A stretch of 64,000 bases of DNA from Phaeobacter italicus (GCF_001258055.1 NZ_CVRM01000031.1:412574-476573); one strand, 5' to 3'. Shown: positions 18,710-27,942, counted from the first letter of the stretch. A program made the numbers and translations. Notes: generated by a model from the letters alone, not told the origin.

Positions 18710-18946
18710 GTCGGCACGCTAGGCGCAGGGCCGACATGCTGCAACGATAATCTGGCGCAACCAGGAGGGGAAATTCGCAATCCGCCGGATTACCTTTGCA
18801 ATCTATATCGGCAGCGGCGTGTAGGGCACCGCTGCCGACGCCGACAGACCTGACAACTGGTTGAGAAAAATATGGAAAAATCCAACCACTACATCAGGTG
18901 TCGTCAGGCTGCTGCCCCCGGGCGAAGGCAGCAGCTCTGTCTTGTG

Positions 18947-19423
18947 TTAGGGCATGATGACCTTGTCGATCACGTGGATCACACCGTTGTCTGCTTCGAT
19001 ATCGGCGGTCACGACGGTGGCTTCGTCAACCATCACGCCATTATCCAGATCGATCGTGATCTCACCACCTTGGACAGTGGCTGCCTTCATATCGTCGCTG
19101 AGGTCGGTGGACATGACCTTACCCGGCACGACGTGGTAGGTCAGGATTGCGACCAGCTGGTCTTTGTTTTCGGGCTTCAGCAGGGTCTCGACGGTGCCCT
19201 CGGGCAGCGCAGCAAAGGCGGCGTCGGTCGGGGCAAATACGGTGAACGGGCCATCGCCCTTCAGAGTGTCAACGAGCCCTGCTGCCTCGACAGCTGCAAC
19301 CAGCGTGGTGAAATCACCCGCGCCGACGGCGGTGTCGACGATGTCCTTGGCATGGCCACCTGCAAATGCGGCGGTGGAGAAGGCCACGGTGGCTACGGCG
19401 CTCAGTACGGTCTTGCGGATCAT
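18947..19423 (-). CDS. Secreted fasciclin (FAS1)-domain protein
   Basis: A 158-residue exported protein: signal peptide [21 protein letters not shown], then a single FAS1 domain. The two conserved FAS1 blocks are seen: [15 protein letters not shown] (about residues 65-79) and the YHVVPGKV / [13 protein letters not shown] end. Such periplasmic or surface FAS1 proteins are linked to adhesion in general. The ATG at 19423 was chosen because it gives a clean signal peptide; the frame is open upstream. A hairpin (18907-18936, GCTGCTGCC / GGCAGCAGC) lies 10 bases after the stop but lacks a direct T-run. Confidence 0.92.
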   Translation of the reverse strand: MIRKTVLSAVATVAFSTAAFAGGHAKDIVDTAVGAGDFTTLVAAVEAAGLVDTLKGDGPFTVFAPTDAAFAALPEGTVETLLKPENKDQLVAILTYHVVPGKVMSTDLSDDMKAATVQGGEITIDLDNGVMVDEATVVTADIEADNGVIHVIDKVIMP

Positions 19424-19528
19424 ATGTTCATTCCTCTGTCGCTGTGATGTTGCCCAATCAGGCAATGTCGGGGTTACGCAGAGGGATGCAGTTTGGATCT
19501 GGCGGGTTTTCGCCAGTCGGCAATTGAC

Positions 19529-19560
19529 GAAAAAGGCGCGCGACCTAAGCCGCGCGCCCT
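19529..19560 (-). terminator. Probable intrinsic terminator of apt
   Basis: The stem GGCGCGCG / CGCGCGCC with an 8-base loop is followed on the minus strand by TTTTT. It lies about 80 bases after the apt stop and upstream of the fasciclin gene. Confidence 0.72.
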
Positions 19561-19641
19561 TGGAAAATCCACTCACATTTATGTGATAAATACGCTGTCT
19601 CTTTCCGTGATCCGGGTCAGAAAAACACGGATCCAGGCAGC

Positions 19642-20181
19642 TTAGGCGCCTTCGAATTCACACAGAACGGTGACGTCCATCCCCAGATCTTCGAGCACCT
19701 TGCGGCCACCAAGTTCCGGCAAGTCGATGATGAAGGCGCAGGACACGATCTCGCCGCCCAGACGTTCGATCAGCTTGATCCCCGCCGCAGCGGTGCCGCC
19801 GGTCGCCAGAAGATCATCCACCACCAGAACCTTTTCACCGGGCTGGATCGCGTCGTCATGGATCTCCATGATCGCCTCGCCGTACTCCAGCTTGTATTCC
19901 TGGCTGATGGTGGTGCCGGGCAGCTTGCCCTTTTTGCGGATCGGCACAAAGCCGACGCTCAGCTGGTGGGCAATGGCGCCGCCGAGGATGAAACCACGTG
20001 CCTCAAGCCCCACAACCTTGTCGATCTGCTCGCCCGCATAGGGGTGCAGCATCTGGTCGATCGCCATGCGAAAGCCGCGCGGATCGGCAAACAGGGTGGT
20101 GACATCGCGGAACATGATGCCTTCGTGGGGGAAATCCACAATGGTGCGGATGTAGTCTTTGACAGCGGTTTTGCGGGCCAT
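19642..20181 (-). CDS. apt: Adenine phosphoribosyltransferase
   Basis: Converts adenine and PRPP to AMP in purine salvage. The 179-residue protein has the family's [16 protein letters not shown]-terminal motif, [15 protein letters not shown] in the middle, and the PRPP-binding loop [14 protein letters not shown]. It lies directly downstream of mtnP on the same strand, which fits biology: MTA phosphorylase releases adenine that Apt recycles. The 213-bp gap between them shows no T-run terminator, so co-transcription is possible. Confidence 0.96.
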   Translation of the reverse strand: MARKTAVKDYIRTIVDFPHEGIMFRDVTTLFADPRGFRMAIDQMLHPYAGEQIDKVVGLEARGFILGGAIAHQLSVGFVPIRKKGKLPGTTISQEYKLEYGEAIMEIHDDAIQPGEKVLVVDDLLATGGTAAAGIKLIERLGGEIVSCAFIIDLPELGGRKVLEDLGMDVTVLCEFEGA

Positions 20182-20363
20182 TGTGGCCTCCCTCGTCTAG
20201 GTCGTCACTAAGGCCGACCACAGGCGGGCCGGATATGCCCGCCGCCAGAGTTGGCGCGCGGGGCCGGTGGTTTGTGGCCCAAGGCGGGCGCGCAGGCAAG
20301 GGCAGGCAATGCCCTTGTCCGTGGTCTTTTGGGGTTGTGACCTTTCAGAACCAATCCGCACCG

Positions 20364-20383
20364 GGGGCAGGGCCCCTACGGGC
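20364..20383 (+). repeat. Short dispersed repeat, copy 1 (GGGGC-hairpin)
   Basis: This 20-bp element contains the hairpin GGGGC AGG GCCCC followed by TACGGGC. It matches 23191-23210 at 18 of 20 positions. It lies 11 bases past the mtnP stop, in the mtnP-apt gap. Confidence 0.5.
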
Positions 20384-20394
20384 GGTGTCCCAGG

Positions 20395-21282
20395 TCAGCC
20401 CAGGAGGCGCCCCGCAACCGCATCCAGTTTGGCCAGAAGAGCGGGGTCGCGTTTTTCAGGCGCGGTCATGATCGCGTATTCCAGCGCCTTGTCGCAGCCA
20501 TGCGGGCAATCCGCACGGGTCTGCCCCAACAGCGCAGGCAGGCGGCGCACCAACTCGCGCCCATTGGCGGAATTGCCCTGCAGGGTGGCGATGATATCGG
20601 TGATCTCCACCGCGCCATGTTCCGGATGCCAGCTGTCATAGTCGGTGACCATCGCGATGGAGGCGTAGCACAGCTCTGCCTCGCGGGCGAGTTTGGCCTC
20701 TGGCATGTTGGTCATGCCGATCACGTCACAGCCCCAGCTGCGGTACATCTTGCTTTCCGCCATTGATGAAAACTGCGGCCCCTCCATGCAGAGATAGGTA
20801 CCGCCGCGATGCACATTGATGCCTGCATCGCGCGCCGCGGTCTCTGCTGCATCGGACAGCCGTTCGCAGGTGGGGTGCGCCACGCTGACATGAGCCACGC
20901 AGCCGGTGCCAAAAAAGCTCTTATCGCGGGCAAATGTCCGGTCGATGAACTGGTCGACAACCACGAAATCCCCCGGCGCCATTTCCTCGCGGAAGGAGCC
21001 ACAGGCAGAAATCGAAAACACATCGGTGACGCCCAGACGCTTTAGCGCGTCGATATTGGCGCGATAGGGAACTTCGGTCGGGGAATGCACATGGCCGCGC
21101 CCGTGACGGGGCAGAAAGGCCATCTTCACGCCGTCCAGCGTGCCGGTCAGGATCTGATCCGAAGGCGCCCCCCAGGGTGTCTCGACCGAGACCCACTCGG
21201 CATTCTGCAAACCGTCGATTTCATAAAGACCCGAGCCGCCGATCACGGCGATCATGGTGTCGCGAGAGGTTGAAGTGGTCAC
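20395..21282 (-). CDS. mtnP: S-methyl-5'-thioadenosine phosphorylase
   Basis: Cleaves methylthioadenosine to adenine and methylthioribose 1-phosphate in methionine salvage. Family features are IGGSGLYEIDGL, the phosphate site FLPRHGRGH, and the purine-site segment TYLCMEGPQFSSMAESKMYRSWGCDVIGMTN (given here only as description of residues about 185-215). The GTG at 21282 is preferred: AGGAGGG lies 6 bases upstream of it, whereas the ATG nine codons downstream has no ribosome site. That makes 295 residues. Adenine made here can be used by Apt, encoded next. Confidence 0.93.
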   Translation of the reverse strand: MTTSTSRDTMIAVIGGSGLYEIDGLQNAEWVSVETPWGAPSDQILTGTLDGVKMAFLPRHGRGHVHSPTEVPYRANIDALKRLGVTDVFSISACGSFREEMAPGDFVVVDQFIDRTFARDKSFFGTGCVAHVSVAHPTCERLSDAAETAARDAGINVHRGGTYLCMEGPQFSSMAESKMYRSWGCDVIGMTNMPEAKLAREAELCYASIAMVTDYDSWHPEHGAVEITDIIATLQGNSANGRELVRRLPALLGQTRADCPHGCDKALEYAIMTAPEKRDPALLAKLDAVAGRLLG

Positions 21283-21385
21283 GCGCTGCCCTCCTGGTGA
21301 TGCTGGTCCGGTTGTGCCGATGATTGGCGCAGTTGGCAAGCACAGAGCCAAGGGAGGAGAGATGAGGACAGGTTGGGATGCCTTA

Positions 21386-21414
21386 GGCGAGAGTATTTGG
21401 GGAAAGATGACAGG
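21386..21414 (+). repeat. 29-bp dispersed repeat, copy 1
   Basis: Begins GGCGAGAGTATTT and ends GGAAAGATGACAGG. It matches the reverse complement of 46844-46872 at 27 of 29 positions, the two differences being GG versus TT in the middle. It lies 7 bases beyond the 3' end of the frameshifted gene, in antisense orientation to it. Confidence 0.7.
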
Positions 21415-21420
21415 CGGGGC

Positions 21421-23030
21421 TCACTCGCGCCGGATGATCCCGGTCAAAGCCGCTGCGCCAAGGGCGGTGACAATCCAGCCAAAGAGCGTGAAGCCCCAGC
21501 GCGCCCACCAGAGATGCCAGCCACATGGCCCGCGCGTCGTGGAGGGGGCCCAGGCATCGGTCTGGCCTAGGTCAATGATGGGGACGACAAGATCTGCGGC
21601 ATAAGCGTAGCGATTGAAGCTTTCCCAGTCGCGGCCAATGGTGGAGGTCAGGCTCCAATCTTTGGCGGGGTTGGGATGAGGCGGATAGCTATGATCTGCG
21701 CTGTATGTCGCCCAGCTTTCTGATTGTAGCGCAACTGCCGAATTGGGGGCAAAGCTGCCTTCCTCCCAGGCGAAGTGGGCGACGGTGGTGGCGAGAAGCC
21801 ACAGGAGCACCAAGGCGATCAAGCTGTTTCCGGGGCGAAAGCCATGGCCCGTCAGGAGCAGGGAGAGGCTGTGCCAAATCCAAAGGCGGGGCGTTGTTGC
21901 CATGGCCCACAGGCGCTGGGCGCGATTTTTGGCGTTCGCAATGCGCTCTTTGCGGGCGTGGTGTCGCAGCTTTTTTCCGAGTGCGACCCGGACTTTGGTT
22001 GCTTCCTCCTCATGTCCCATTTCGTACAACACCTTTGCGAGTTGTTTGTAGGGTTGGGGGAAGAATTCTCGTTCAGTTGGCGTTAGACTTTCGCCTTGTT
22101 CGAGCCATATCAGCCGCGTCTTGGCGTCGGTTGCTCCTTGAATTCTTGAATAGGTGAAGCCGTCTAGGTCGAGCTTTGGTGTGTTTCTGTGTCTGTCGCT
22201 AGCGGCGAGGTTTGTTCCACAGTCGCAGAATGTCGTGGCGCTGAGGTTCGTCAATTTTACATTGCCGGCACAGTCAGTGATGTCGGCAAAGTAAAATGTC
22301 TTACCGATAGTCGCATCAGTCAGATCGAGTGCGATGTGCGCAGAGCTGTCGTTTGCTGACTTGCTGACGTTGCATTGCGCGTGAGCTGCAGCACCGCAAA
22401 AAGAGGCGCACTGGAAATTGAGCTCACCGCCTACTTTCAGATTGTTCATCATAACCGCGCCGAGAAAATGGGTTTCACGTAGAAGAGCCCCATCACGGAT
22501 CTTTCGTCTTGCAGGTTCAGGGTAAACGGTTCAGTTTGATCGGGCTCAACGGGAACTGGTTCTTTGGTGAACCCAAAAGAGCTGCCATCTGCATTTAGTT
22601 GCCCGCCAAGCTCTGCTCCGGACGCTTGAAAATACGGGATGCGGCAGTGGGTCAGCTGTAGGTCTTGCGTCCATCGGGTGCTCGTGGCTTTGAAACCGCA
22701 TTCAAAAACGCAGTTGTGGGCATGGAAGCTGGGCAACTCAGCCTGATGCGACAGGTCAAGCGGCCCACTGATAAAACAACTCTCGATGCGAAGGGTCTGG
22801 AGATCACTCGGATCAAACCTGAAGTTTAACAAAATGGTTTTGAGAACGGTGGCACGAATATGTCTATCACCGTATTCGCCAGCGATGACTTCGGACCATG
22901 TTATATAGGGCAGTTTAGATTCGCCGGGATTCGAAACGAGATCTTCAGCGCGTCTCAAACGCTCGATTAACGCCCTCTCCGCCTTGGTGGCAGTTGGCTC
23001 AATCTCGTCCCAGCTCTTAAACCGCGGCAT
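21421..23030 (-). pseudogene. Frameshifted pentapeptide-like/membrane protein gene
   Basis: Two adjacent frames look like one broken gene. The 5' part (23030 to 22449, MPRFKSWDEIEP...) has a repetitive beta-helix-like pattern (GPLDLSHQAEL, LGGQLNADGSSF). It ends in out-of-family sequence (FYVKPIFSARL). Read in the other frame, the same DNA gives KIRDGALLRETHFLGAV, which runs straight into the 3' part (MMNNLKVGGELNFQ...). One missing base near 22501-22508 would rejoin them. The 3' part continues the pattern, then has two transmembrane helices (WIWHSLSLLLTG.., NSLIALVLLWLLATT; last near GWIVTALGAAALTGI). Function unknown; either a real mutation or a sequencing error. Confidence 0.72.
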
Positions 23031-23190
23031 GTCAAATCCATTGGGTGCAATGACGCGACAGTTTCGTGAAAACACCGGCAAGTCAAGGTGGGGCGAGCTG
23101 CAATCCCTTAACAACCGTTTAAGTTTAATGTCAGCAGCGCTGCCGCAATGTTTCGCGTGCGAAACATTCGGACAGGAGGGCTGACCCATC

Positions 23191-23210
23191 GGGGCAGAGC
23201 CCCCACGGGC
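23191..23210 (+). repeat. Short dispersed repeat, copy 2 (GGGGC-hairpin)
   Basis: GGGGCAGAGCCCCCACGGGC, matching 20364-20383 at 18 of 20 positions. It is followed by a second small hairpin, AAGGGC CGC GCCCTT. It lies in the divergent gap between the frameshifted gene and the SulP gene. Confidence 0.5.
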
Positions 23211-23301
23211 AAGCCATGCAAAGGGCCGCGCCCTTGCCCCAATGGCGGTTTTCCGCTAGGGGCGGCGCTAACATGACCCTTTCCCGATCACAGGTGACCC
23301 C

Positions 23302-24942
23302 ATGACCCGCGGCATAATGGCGACGCTCGCCAAACAGATTTCACCGCCCAATCTCTCCATCATGCAGGATGAGGGCTTTACCGTCTCTCGCGTGCGCACC
23401 GAATTGCTGTCCGGCCTGACCGTGGCGCTGGCGCTGGTGCCCGAAGCGGTGGCCTTTGCCTTTGTGGCGGGTGTGCACCCGTTGGTGGGGCTTTATGCGG
23501 CCTTTCTCGTCGGGCTCATCACGGCGCTGATCGGGGGGCGTCCGGGCATGATTTCGGGCGCGACCGGTGCGCTCGCGGTGGTCATGGTGGCGCTGGTGGC
23601 CCAGCACGGGGTGGAGTATCTCTTTGCCACGGTGGTTCTGATGGGGATCCTGCAGGTCATTGCGGGTGTCATGCACTGGGGCAAGTTCATCCGGCTGGTG
23701 CCGCATCCGGTCATGCTGGGGTTTGTGAACGGCCTGGCGATCGTGATCTTTCTTGCCCAGCTCACCCAGTTCAAGGATCCCGCCAACCCCGGTGCCTGGC
23801 TCGCGGGGACGCAGCTGTACATGATGCTGGGGCTTGTGGGTCTGACCATGCTGATCATCTGGGGCATGCCCAAGATCACCTCTGTCATTCCCGCGCCGCT
23901 GGCGGGCATCGGGGTTGTGGCCGGTCTGGTCATTGCCTTCGGGATCAACGTGCCCACCGTGGGCGACATGGCGTCGATCAAGGGCGGGCTGCCGAGCTTT
24001 CACAATCCGTTTGGCACGGGTGAGGGCCTGTATGGCACGCCTCTGGCGCCTTTGACCTTTGAGACCCTGCAGATCATCCTGCCCTATGCGGTGATCCTGG
24101 CAGCGATTGGCCTGATCGAGAGCCTCTTGACCCTGAACCTTGTGGGGGAAATCACCGGCAAGCGCGGCGGCGCAAGCCAGGAATGCATCGCGCAGGGCAC
24201 CTCCAACATCGTGACCGGCTTTTTCGCAGGCATGGGGGGCTGTGCGATGATCGGTCAGTCCATGATCAACGTGAAATCCGGCGGCCGGACGCGGATCGCG
24301 GGCATCACGGCGGCGCTGTTCCTGCTGTTGTTCATCGTTGTGGCCTCGCCGCTGATCGAGCAGATCCCGCTGGCCGCACTGGTTGGGGTGATGTTCATGG
24401 TCGTGATCGGCACCTTTGCCTGGAACAGCTTTAAGGTGATGACCAAAGTGCCCGCGATGGATGCGTTTGTCATCGTGTTGGTGACGGTGGTGACGGTGAT
24501 GACCGACCTCGCGATTGCGGTTGTGGTGGGCGTCATCGTGTCGGCGCTGGCCTATGCCTGGAACAACGCGCACCGCATTCACGCCTATACCCGCGAATCC
24601 GAAAGCGACAAGGGGGCCAAGGTCTATGAGATCGAAGGCCCGCTGTTCTTTGGCTCCACCGACGGCTTTATCGAGCTGTTCGATGTGGCTGGTGATCCGG
24701 ACCGTGTGATCGTCGATTTTGCCCGCAGCCGCGTGGTGGATCAGTCGGCGCTGCAGGCGATCGAGGCGGTGGCCGGCAAATACGAGGCCGAAGGCAAATC
24801 CATCGTCCTGCGCCACCTGAGCCGCGACTGCCATCAGTTGCTGACCAAGGCCGGGCACCTGATGGTCGACAGCGACGATGACCCGGATTACCAGGTGGCG
24901 ACCGATTATTCGGTGCGAACCGGTGTTCTTGGCAGTCACTGA
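23302..24942 (+). CDS. SulP family inorganic anion transporter with STAS domain
   Basis: A 546-residue membrane transporter of the SulP/SLC26 family, which moves sulfate, bicarbonate or other anions. The first ~420 residues carry 10-14 hydrophobic segments, starting with the family's LLSGLTVALALVPEAVAFA and the GLYAAFLVGL / GRPGMISGATGA repeat. A cytoplasmic STAS domain fills the C-terminus (about 430-540, GPLFFGSTDGFIELFD ... VDFARSRVVDQSALQAIE). The ion is not predictable. It ends at a strong bidirectional terminator. Confidence 0.94.
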   Translation: MTRGIMATLAKQISPPNLSIMQDEGFTVSRVRTELLSGLTVALALVPEAVAFAFVAGVHPLVGLYAAFLVGLITALIGGRPGMISGATGALAVVMVALVAQHGVEYLFATVVLMGILQVIAGVMHWGKFIRLVPHPVMLGFVNGLAIVIFLAQLTQFKDPANPGAWLAGTQLYMMLGLVGLTMLIIWGMPKITSVIPAPLAGIGVVAGLVIAFGINVPTVGDMASIKGGLPSFHNPFGTGEGLYGTPLAPLTFETLQIILPYAVILAAIGLIESLLTLNLVGEITGKRGGASQECIAQGTSNIVTGFFAGMGGCAMIGQSMINVKSGGRTRIAGITAALFLLLFIVVASPLIEQIPLAALVGVMFMVVIGTFAWNSFKVMTKVPAMDAFVIVLVTVVTVMTDLAIAVVVGVIVSALAYAWNNAHRIHAYTRESESDKGAKVYEIEGPLFFGSTDGFIELFDVAGDPDRVIVDFARSRVVDQSALQAIEAVAGKYEAEGKSIVLRHLSRDCHQLLTKAGHLMVDSDDDPDYQVATDYSVRTGVLGSH

Positions 24943-24965
24943 GCCTGCGAAACATGAAACAAAAA

Positions 24966-25001
24966 AGCCCGCAGGTGTCTGACCTGCGGGCTTTTGTTTT
25001 T
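24966..25001. terminator. Bidirectional intrinsic terminator
   Basis: A perfect 11-bp stem, AGCCCGCAGGT / ACCTGCGGGCT, with a 5-base loop. It is followed by TTTGTTTTT and preceded by AAAAA, and separates the convergent SulP and CatB-like genes. Confidence 0.92.
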
Positions 25002-25016
25002 GGGCCGGGGATCACA

Positions 25017-25658
25017 TCAGTCGGGGGCGAGCCCTTCGAGCATGTCAAGATCACCTGACAGGATCGCAGGCTCTGCCCGCGCGATCAGCTCGGCCGGCCA
25101 ATCCCACCATTTCAGGCTCAGCAGTCGCGCGATATGCGGCTTGGGAAAGCGGTGGCGGATCACGCTCGCGGGGTTGCCGGTCACGATGGCATAGGGCGGG
25201 ACGCTGCCGCGCACCACGGCCCCTGCACCGATGATGGCACCGTCACCAATACGGGCCCCGGGCAGGATCATCGCGCCATAGCCGATCCAGACGTCATTGC
25301 CGATCACCGTGTCGCGGGTGTCGGGCTGAAACCCGGCCATCTGGCTGGGATCAAAGACCGGGAAGGGATAACAGCTCAGCCCGTCCTGGGCGTGGTTGGC
25401 CGAGGCAGTGATGATGCGCACGCTGTCGGCGATCTGGCAGAACCGGCCAATCACCACCCGTTCCCGGGCACCGGGAAACAGGTAGGGCGCCAGCCGGTTG
25501 GCCCAATCCTGAGGCGGATCAAAGGCCGAGGCATAGCTATAGGCCCCGACGCTGAAATTGGGGTGTGATATCGCCTCGGACAGCAGGACAGTGCCTGCAT
25601 GGGGTGTCCCGTCAGGCAGGATGATGGGATGTCGCTGTTTGGGATCAGGTAGGGGCAT
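25017..25658 (-). CDS. CatB-related O-acetyltransferase (left-handed beta-helix)
   Basis: A 213-residue hexapeptide-repeat acyltransferase of the xenobiotic acetyltransferase/CatB group. The hexapeptide region TVIGNDVWIGYGAMILPGARIGDGAIIGAG (about residues 116-145, described not quoted in full elsewhere) builds the beta-helix. The catalytic histidine lies in SANHAQDG, and the C-terminal NPASVIRHRFPK is diagnostic. Family members acetylate streptogramins, chloramphenicol or sugars; chromosomal copies like this one more often have unknown substrates, so no resistance role is claimed. It is 7 bases upstream of the SulP terminator and follows the flavin reductase gene. Confidence 0.88.
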   Translation of the reverse strand: MPLPDPKQRHPIILPDGTPHAGTVLLSEAISHPNFSVGAYSYASAFDPPQDWANRLAPYLFPGARERVVIGRFCQIADSVRIITASANHAQDGLSCYPFPVFDPSQMAGFQPDTRDTVIGNDVWIGYGAMILPGARIGDGAIIGAGAVVRGSVPPYAIVTGNPASVIRHRFPKPHIARLLSLKWWDWPAELIARAEPAILSGDLDMLEGLAPD

Positions 25659-25665
25659 GGGGGTA

Positions 25666-26271
25666 TCATTCTCCTGGGCGCGAGAGCGAGAACAGCTCTG
25701 TCACCACGGAATAGTCGCGATAGCCAAGACGGGCGAGCGGCTGGAAGGTCGTGACATCAAAGATACCGTCCCGCAGGCAGGCGTCATCGATGTGGACACC
25801 GACCACTTCGCCAAAGACCACCTTGTTGGCTGCGCCCGGCAGGGTCACGATCTGGGTCAGCCGGCATTCCAGCGCTGCGGGGGCGGCAGCGACGCGGGCA
25901 CAGTCGATGGTTTCGCAGGCTGTCGTCTCAAGTCCAGCGGTGGTGAATTCATCCACCTCTTTGCCAAGCGCCGCAGAAGACGCGTTCATCGCATCCCGCA
26001 GAGCGTAGGAAACCACGTTCACGCAGAACACGCCGGTTTCCGCGATGTTGGCCACCGAATCCTTGGTCCCGTTCTGGTCGTCCTTGGCGCTGGTTGATGC
26101 AAACATGACCTGCGGTGGCTCGTAGGCGACTGCATTGAAAAAAGAATACGGCGCGAGATTGTTGGTCCCATCTGCCGCACGGGTGGAAATCCAGCCAATG
26201 GGGCGGGGGGTCACGATGGCATTGAACGGGTTATGGGGCAGGCCGTGGCCGTTCTCGGGGCGATAGAACAT
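25666..26271 (-). CDS. Flavin reductase family protein
   Basis: A 201-residue FMN-binding split-barrel protein of the DIM6/NTAB group. It shows the N-terminal NAIVTPRPIGWISTRAADG motif, NLAPYSFFNAVAYEPPQVMF for FMN contact, and the GEVVGVHID segment. The start at 26271 is supported by GAGGAG 9 bases upstream; the longer frame is not conserved-like. Members use NAD(P)H to reduce FMN for partner monooxygenases, or act as flavoproteins of unknown role. No partner monooxygenase is adjacent. It is 7 bases upstream of the CatB-like gene and probably co-transcribed. Confidence 0.9.
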   Translation of the reverse strand: MFYRPENGHGLPHNPFNAIVTPRPIGWISTRAADGTNNLAPYSFFNAVAYEPPQVMFASTSAKDDQNGTKDSVANIAETGVFCVNVVSYALRDAMNASSAALGKEVDEFTTAGLETTACETIDCARVAAAPAALECRLTQIVTLPGAANKVVFGEVVGVHIDDACLRDGIFDVTTFQPLARLGYRDYSVVTELFSLSRPGE

Positions 26272-26465
26272 GCGGTGTCTCCTCAATGCGGGCGGGGCAA
26301 TCGGCATCCCCGGATTTCTGCAGGGTTTGCCCAAGGCTTACGTGCGTGTTAGGCGGATGACCAGCCTGCGTGACCGCTTTTGACTGTGCTGTGCCTTTGG
26401 GGTGCCGTGCACCAGGGCAGGGACCGGGGTGAAACAGGCACAGACGGCGTGGAGGCAGGAGCGGC

Positions 26466-26996
26466 GTGATCGAATTGAAGGCAGAACAGCCGCAGGACCG
26501 CTGGGAGGTTGAGGCGCTTTATGATCTGTGTTTTGCGCCGGGGCGGGAGGCGTTGTCCTCTTATCGTCTGCGCGACGGGGTGCCTGCGGTTCTGGGTCTT
26601 AGTCAGGTTGCGCGTGACGAGGCGGGCATCCTTGCGGGGGCCATCCGCTTTTGGCCTGTTCATATCGCCGCCGATCCGGACGACCCAGACAGCAGCAGGC
26701 AGCCTGCACTGTTGTTGGGGCCGGTCGCCGTTCACCCCACCCACCAGGGCGAGGGGCTGGGCGGGGCGCTGATCCGCGACAGCCTTGCCAAGGCCAGTGA
26801 AAGCGGCTGGAGCCGGGTTCTTCTGGTGGGGGATGCGCCTTACTATGTCCGTTTTGGCTTTGCCGGGTTGACCGGCGTGCACATGCCGCCGCCAACCAAC
26901 CCGGACCGGGTGCTGGGGCTGGAGCTGATCGAGGGCGCATGGGACGGCGTCGCAGGCCATGTGATCCGCTGGAGCGGCCCTGTAACAGCCTCTTAG
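26466..26996 (+). CDS. GNAT N-acetyltransferase
   Basis: A 176-residue single GNAT domain. The acetyl-CoA site is LLGPVAVHPTHQGEGLGGALI (residues about 79-99, the VHPxxQGxGxG form of motif A), followed by VLLVGDAPYYVRFGF, a pattern of the YhbS-like subgroup. The start at 26466 is probably an alternative codon (GTG in ggcGTGATCG) giving MIELKAEQPQD. Substrate unknown. It stands between the flavin reductase gene (divergent) and the EcsC gene (same strand, 98 bases on). Confidence 0.85.
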   Translation: MIELKAEQPQDRWEVEALYDLCFAPGREALSSYRLRDGVPAVLGLSQVARDEAGILAGAIRFWPVHIAADPDDPDSSRQPALLLGPVAVHPTHQGEGLGGALIRDSLAKASESGWSRVLLVGDAPYYVRFGFAGLTGVHMPPPTNPDRVLGLELIEGAWDGVAGHVIRWSGPVTAS

Positions 26997-27094
26997 ACGG
27001 GGTTTTGGCAAATGGCGGGATGGTGCTGCGGGGTGGGCGGACTTGAATGTTGGCGCAACCACACAAATGTCTTTGCCAAAGGAGAGGGCCCGTC

Positions 27095-27874
27095 ATGAAT
27101 GAAATTCTGCTGTCAGATCCGTGCGCTGAACGCACGCTTGATGCGGCTGAGGTCGCCGCTGAGCTGGACGCGCTGGCGCGGCGCTACCGGGACGCAGGCG
27201 GTTTTGGCATTCAGATCCTGAACCTTCTGGGGGGCTCTGCCGACGGGCTGATCGACCGGTTGCCACGGCCTGTGCAATCGGGCCTGGAGGGCGCAACGCG
27301 ACAGGCTTTGCGACTGGCCATGTTCGGGGCAAACGGGTCGCGCCGGATGGTGCCGGATCAACCTGCGGGGATCAATCGCGCAGTGAGCGCTGCGATGGGG
27401 GCCGCGGGTGGCATGGGCGGTTTGCCGGGAGCCTTGGTCGAGCTGCCTGCAACCACCGCATTTCTTTTGCGCAGCATTCAGGGCGTCGCGGCAGACGAAG
27501 GGTTCGACGCAACCGCCGACAGCGTGAAATTCGACTGCATTCAGGTGTTTTCAGCCGCCGGGCCCCTCGCTGCTGATGATGGCGCTGATCTGGGGTTTCT
27601 GTCGCTGCGTCTGGGGCTGACCGGCTCTGCGGTGCAAAAACTGATTGCACAGGTAGCCCCGAGGCTGAGCGTGGTTTTGGGCCAAAAGCTCGCAGCGCAG
27701 ACTGTTCCGGTGTTGGGCGCTGTGGCCGGCGCGACAACCAACTTTGTCTATTCGGGCTATTATCAAGAGATGGCACGGGTGCATTTCGGTCTGCGACGTC
27801 TGGCTGTGGCGGCGGATCAGCCACATGAAGACCTGCTGGAGGGGCTCAGGGACCGGCTTCTTGATCCGGCCTGA
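27095..27874 (+). CDS. EcsC family protein
   Basis: A 259-residue protein matching the EcsC domain, named after a Bacillus protein of unclear function in secretion/processing. The start MNEILLSDPC at 27095 follows GGAGAGG. The central and C-terminal region holds several moderately hydrophobic amphipathic stretches (GAAGGMGGLPGALVELPATT, VPVLGAVAGATTNFVYSGYY) but no classical transmembrane helix bundle. It precedes a DUF1178 gene by 68 bases on the same strand. Function unknown. Confidence 0.85.
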   Translation: MNEILLSDPCAERTLDAAEVAAELDALARRYRDAGGFGIQILNLLGGSADGLIDRLPRPVQSGLEGATRQALRLAMFGANGSRRMVPDQPAGINRAVSAAMGAAGGMGGLPGALVELPATTAFLLRSIQGVAADEGFDATADSVKFDCIQVFSAAGPLAADDGADLGFLSLRLGLTGSAVQKLIAQVAPRLSVVLGQKLAAQTVPVLGAVAGATTNFVYSGYYQEMARVHFGLRRLAVAADQPHEDLLEGLRDRLLDPA

Positions 27875-27942
27875 CGCGCTTCGGCTCTTGCACTTGGTGA
27901 GATTGCGGATTTAATCACCCTCTCCGAGGAAAAGTGACGGCG

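Noticed and set aside
17453..18853. A 466-codon plus-strand frame over the MFS gene
   Set aside because: Antisense to a twelve-helix transporter; product rich in His, Gln and Arg, typical of a shadow frame.
23341..24939. A 532-codon minus-strand frame over the SulP gene
   Set aside because: Shadow of the transporter; extreme His/Asp/Arg composition and no ribosome site.
25017..25658. CatB-like gene considered as a chloramphenicol or streptogramin resistance determinant
   Set aside because: Family members often have unrelated substrates; there is no mobile context and the gene sits among core genes.
26340..26465. Stretch before the GNAT gene checked for a small RNA or riboswitch
   Set aside because: No stable conserved-looking stem or terminator seen; it looks like an ordinary divergent promoter region.
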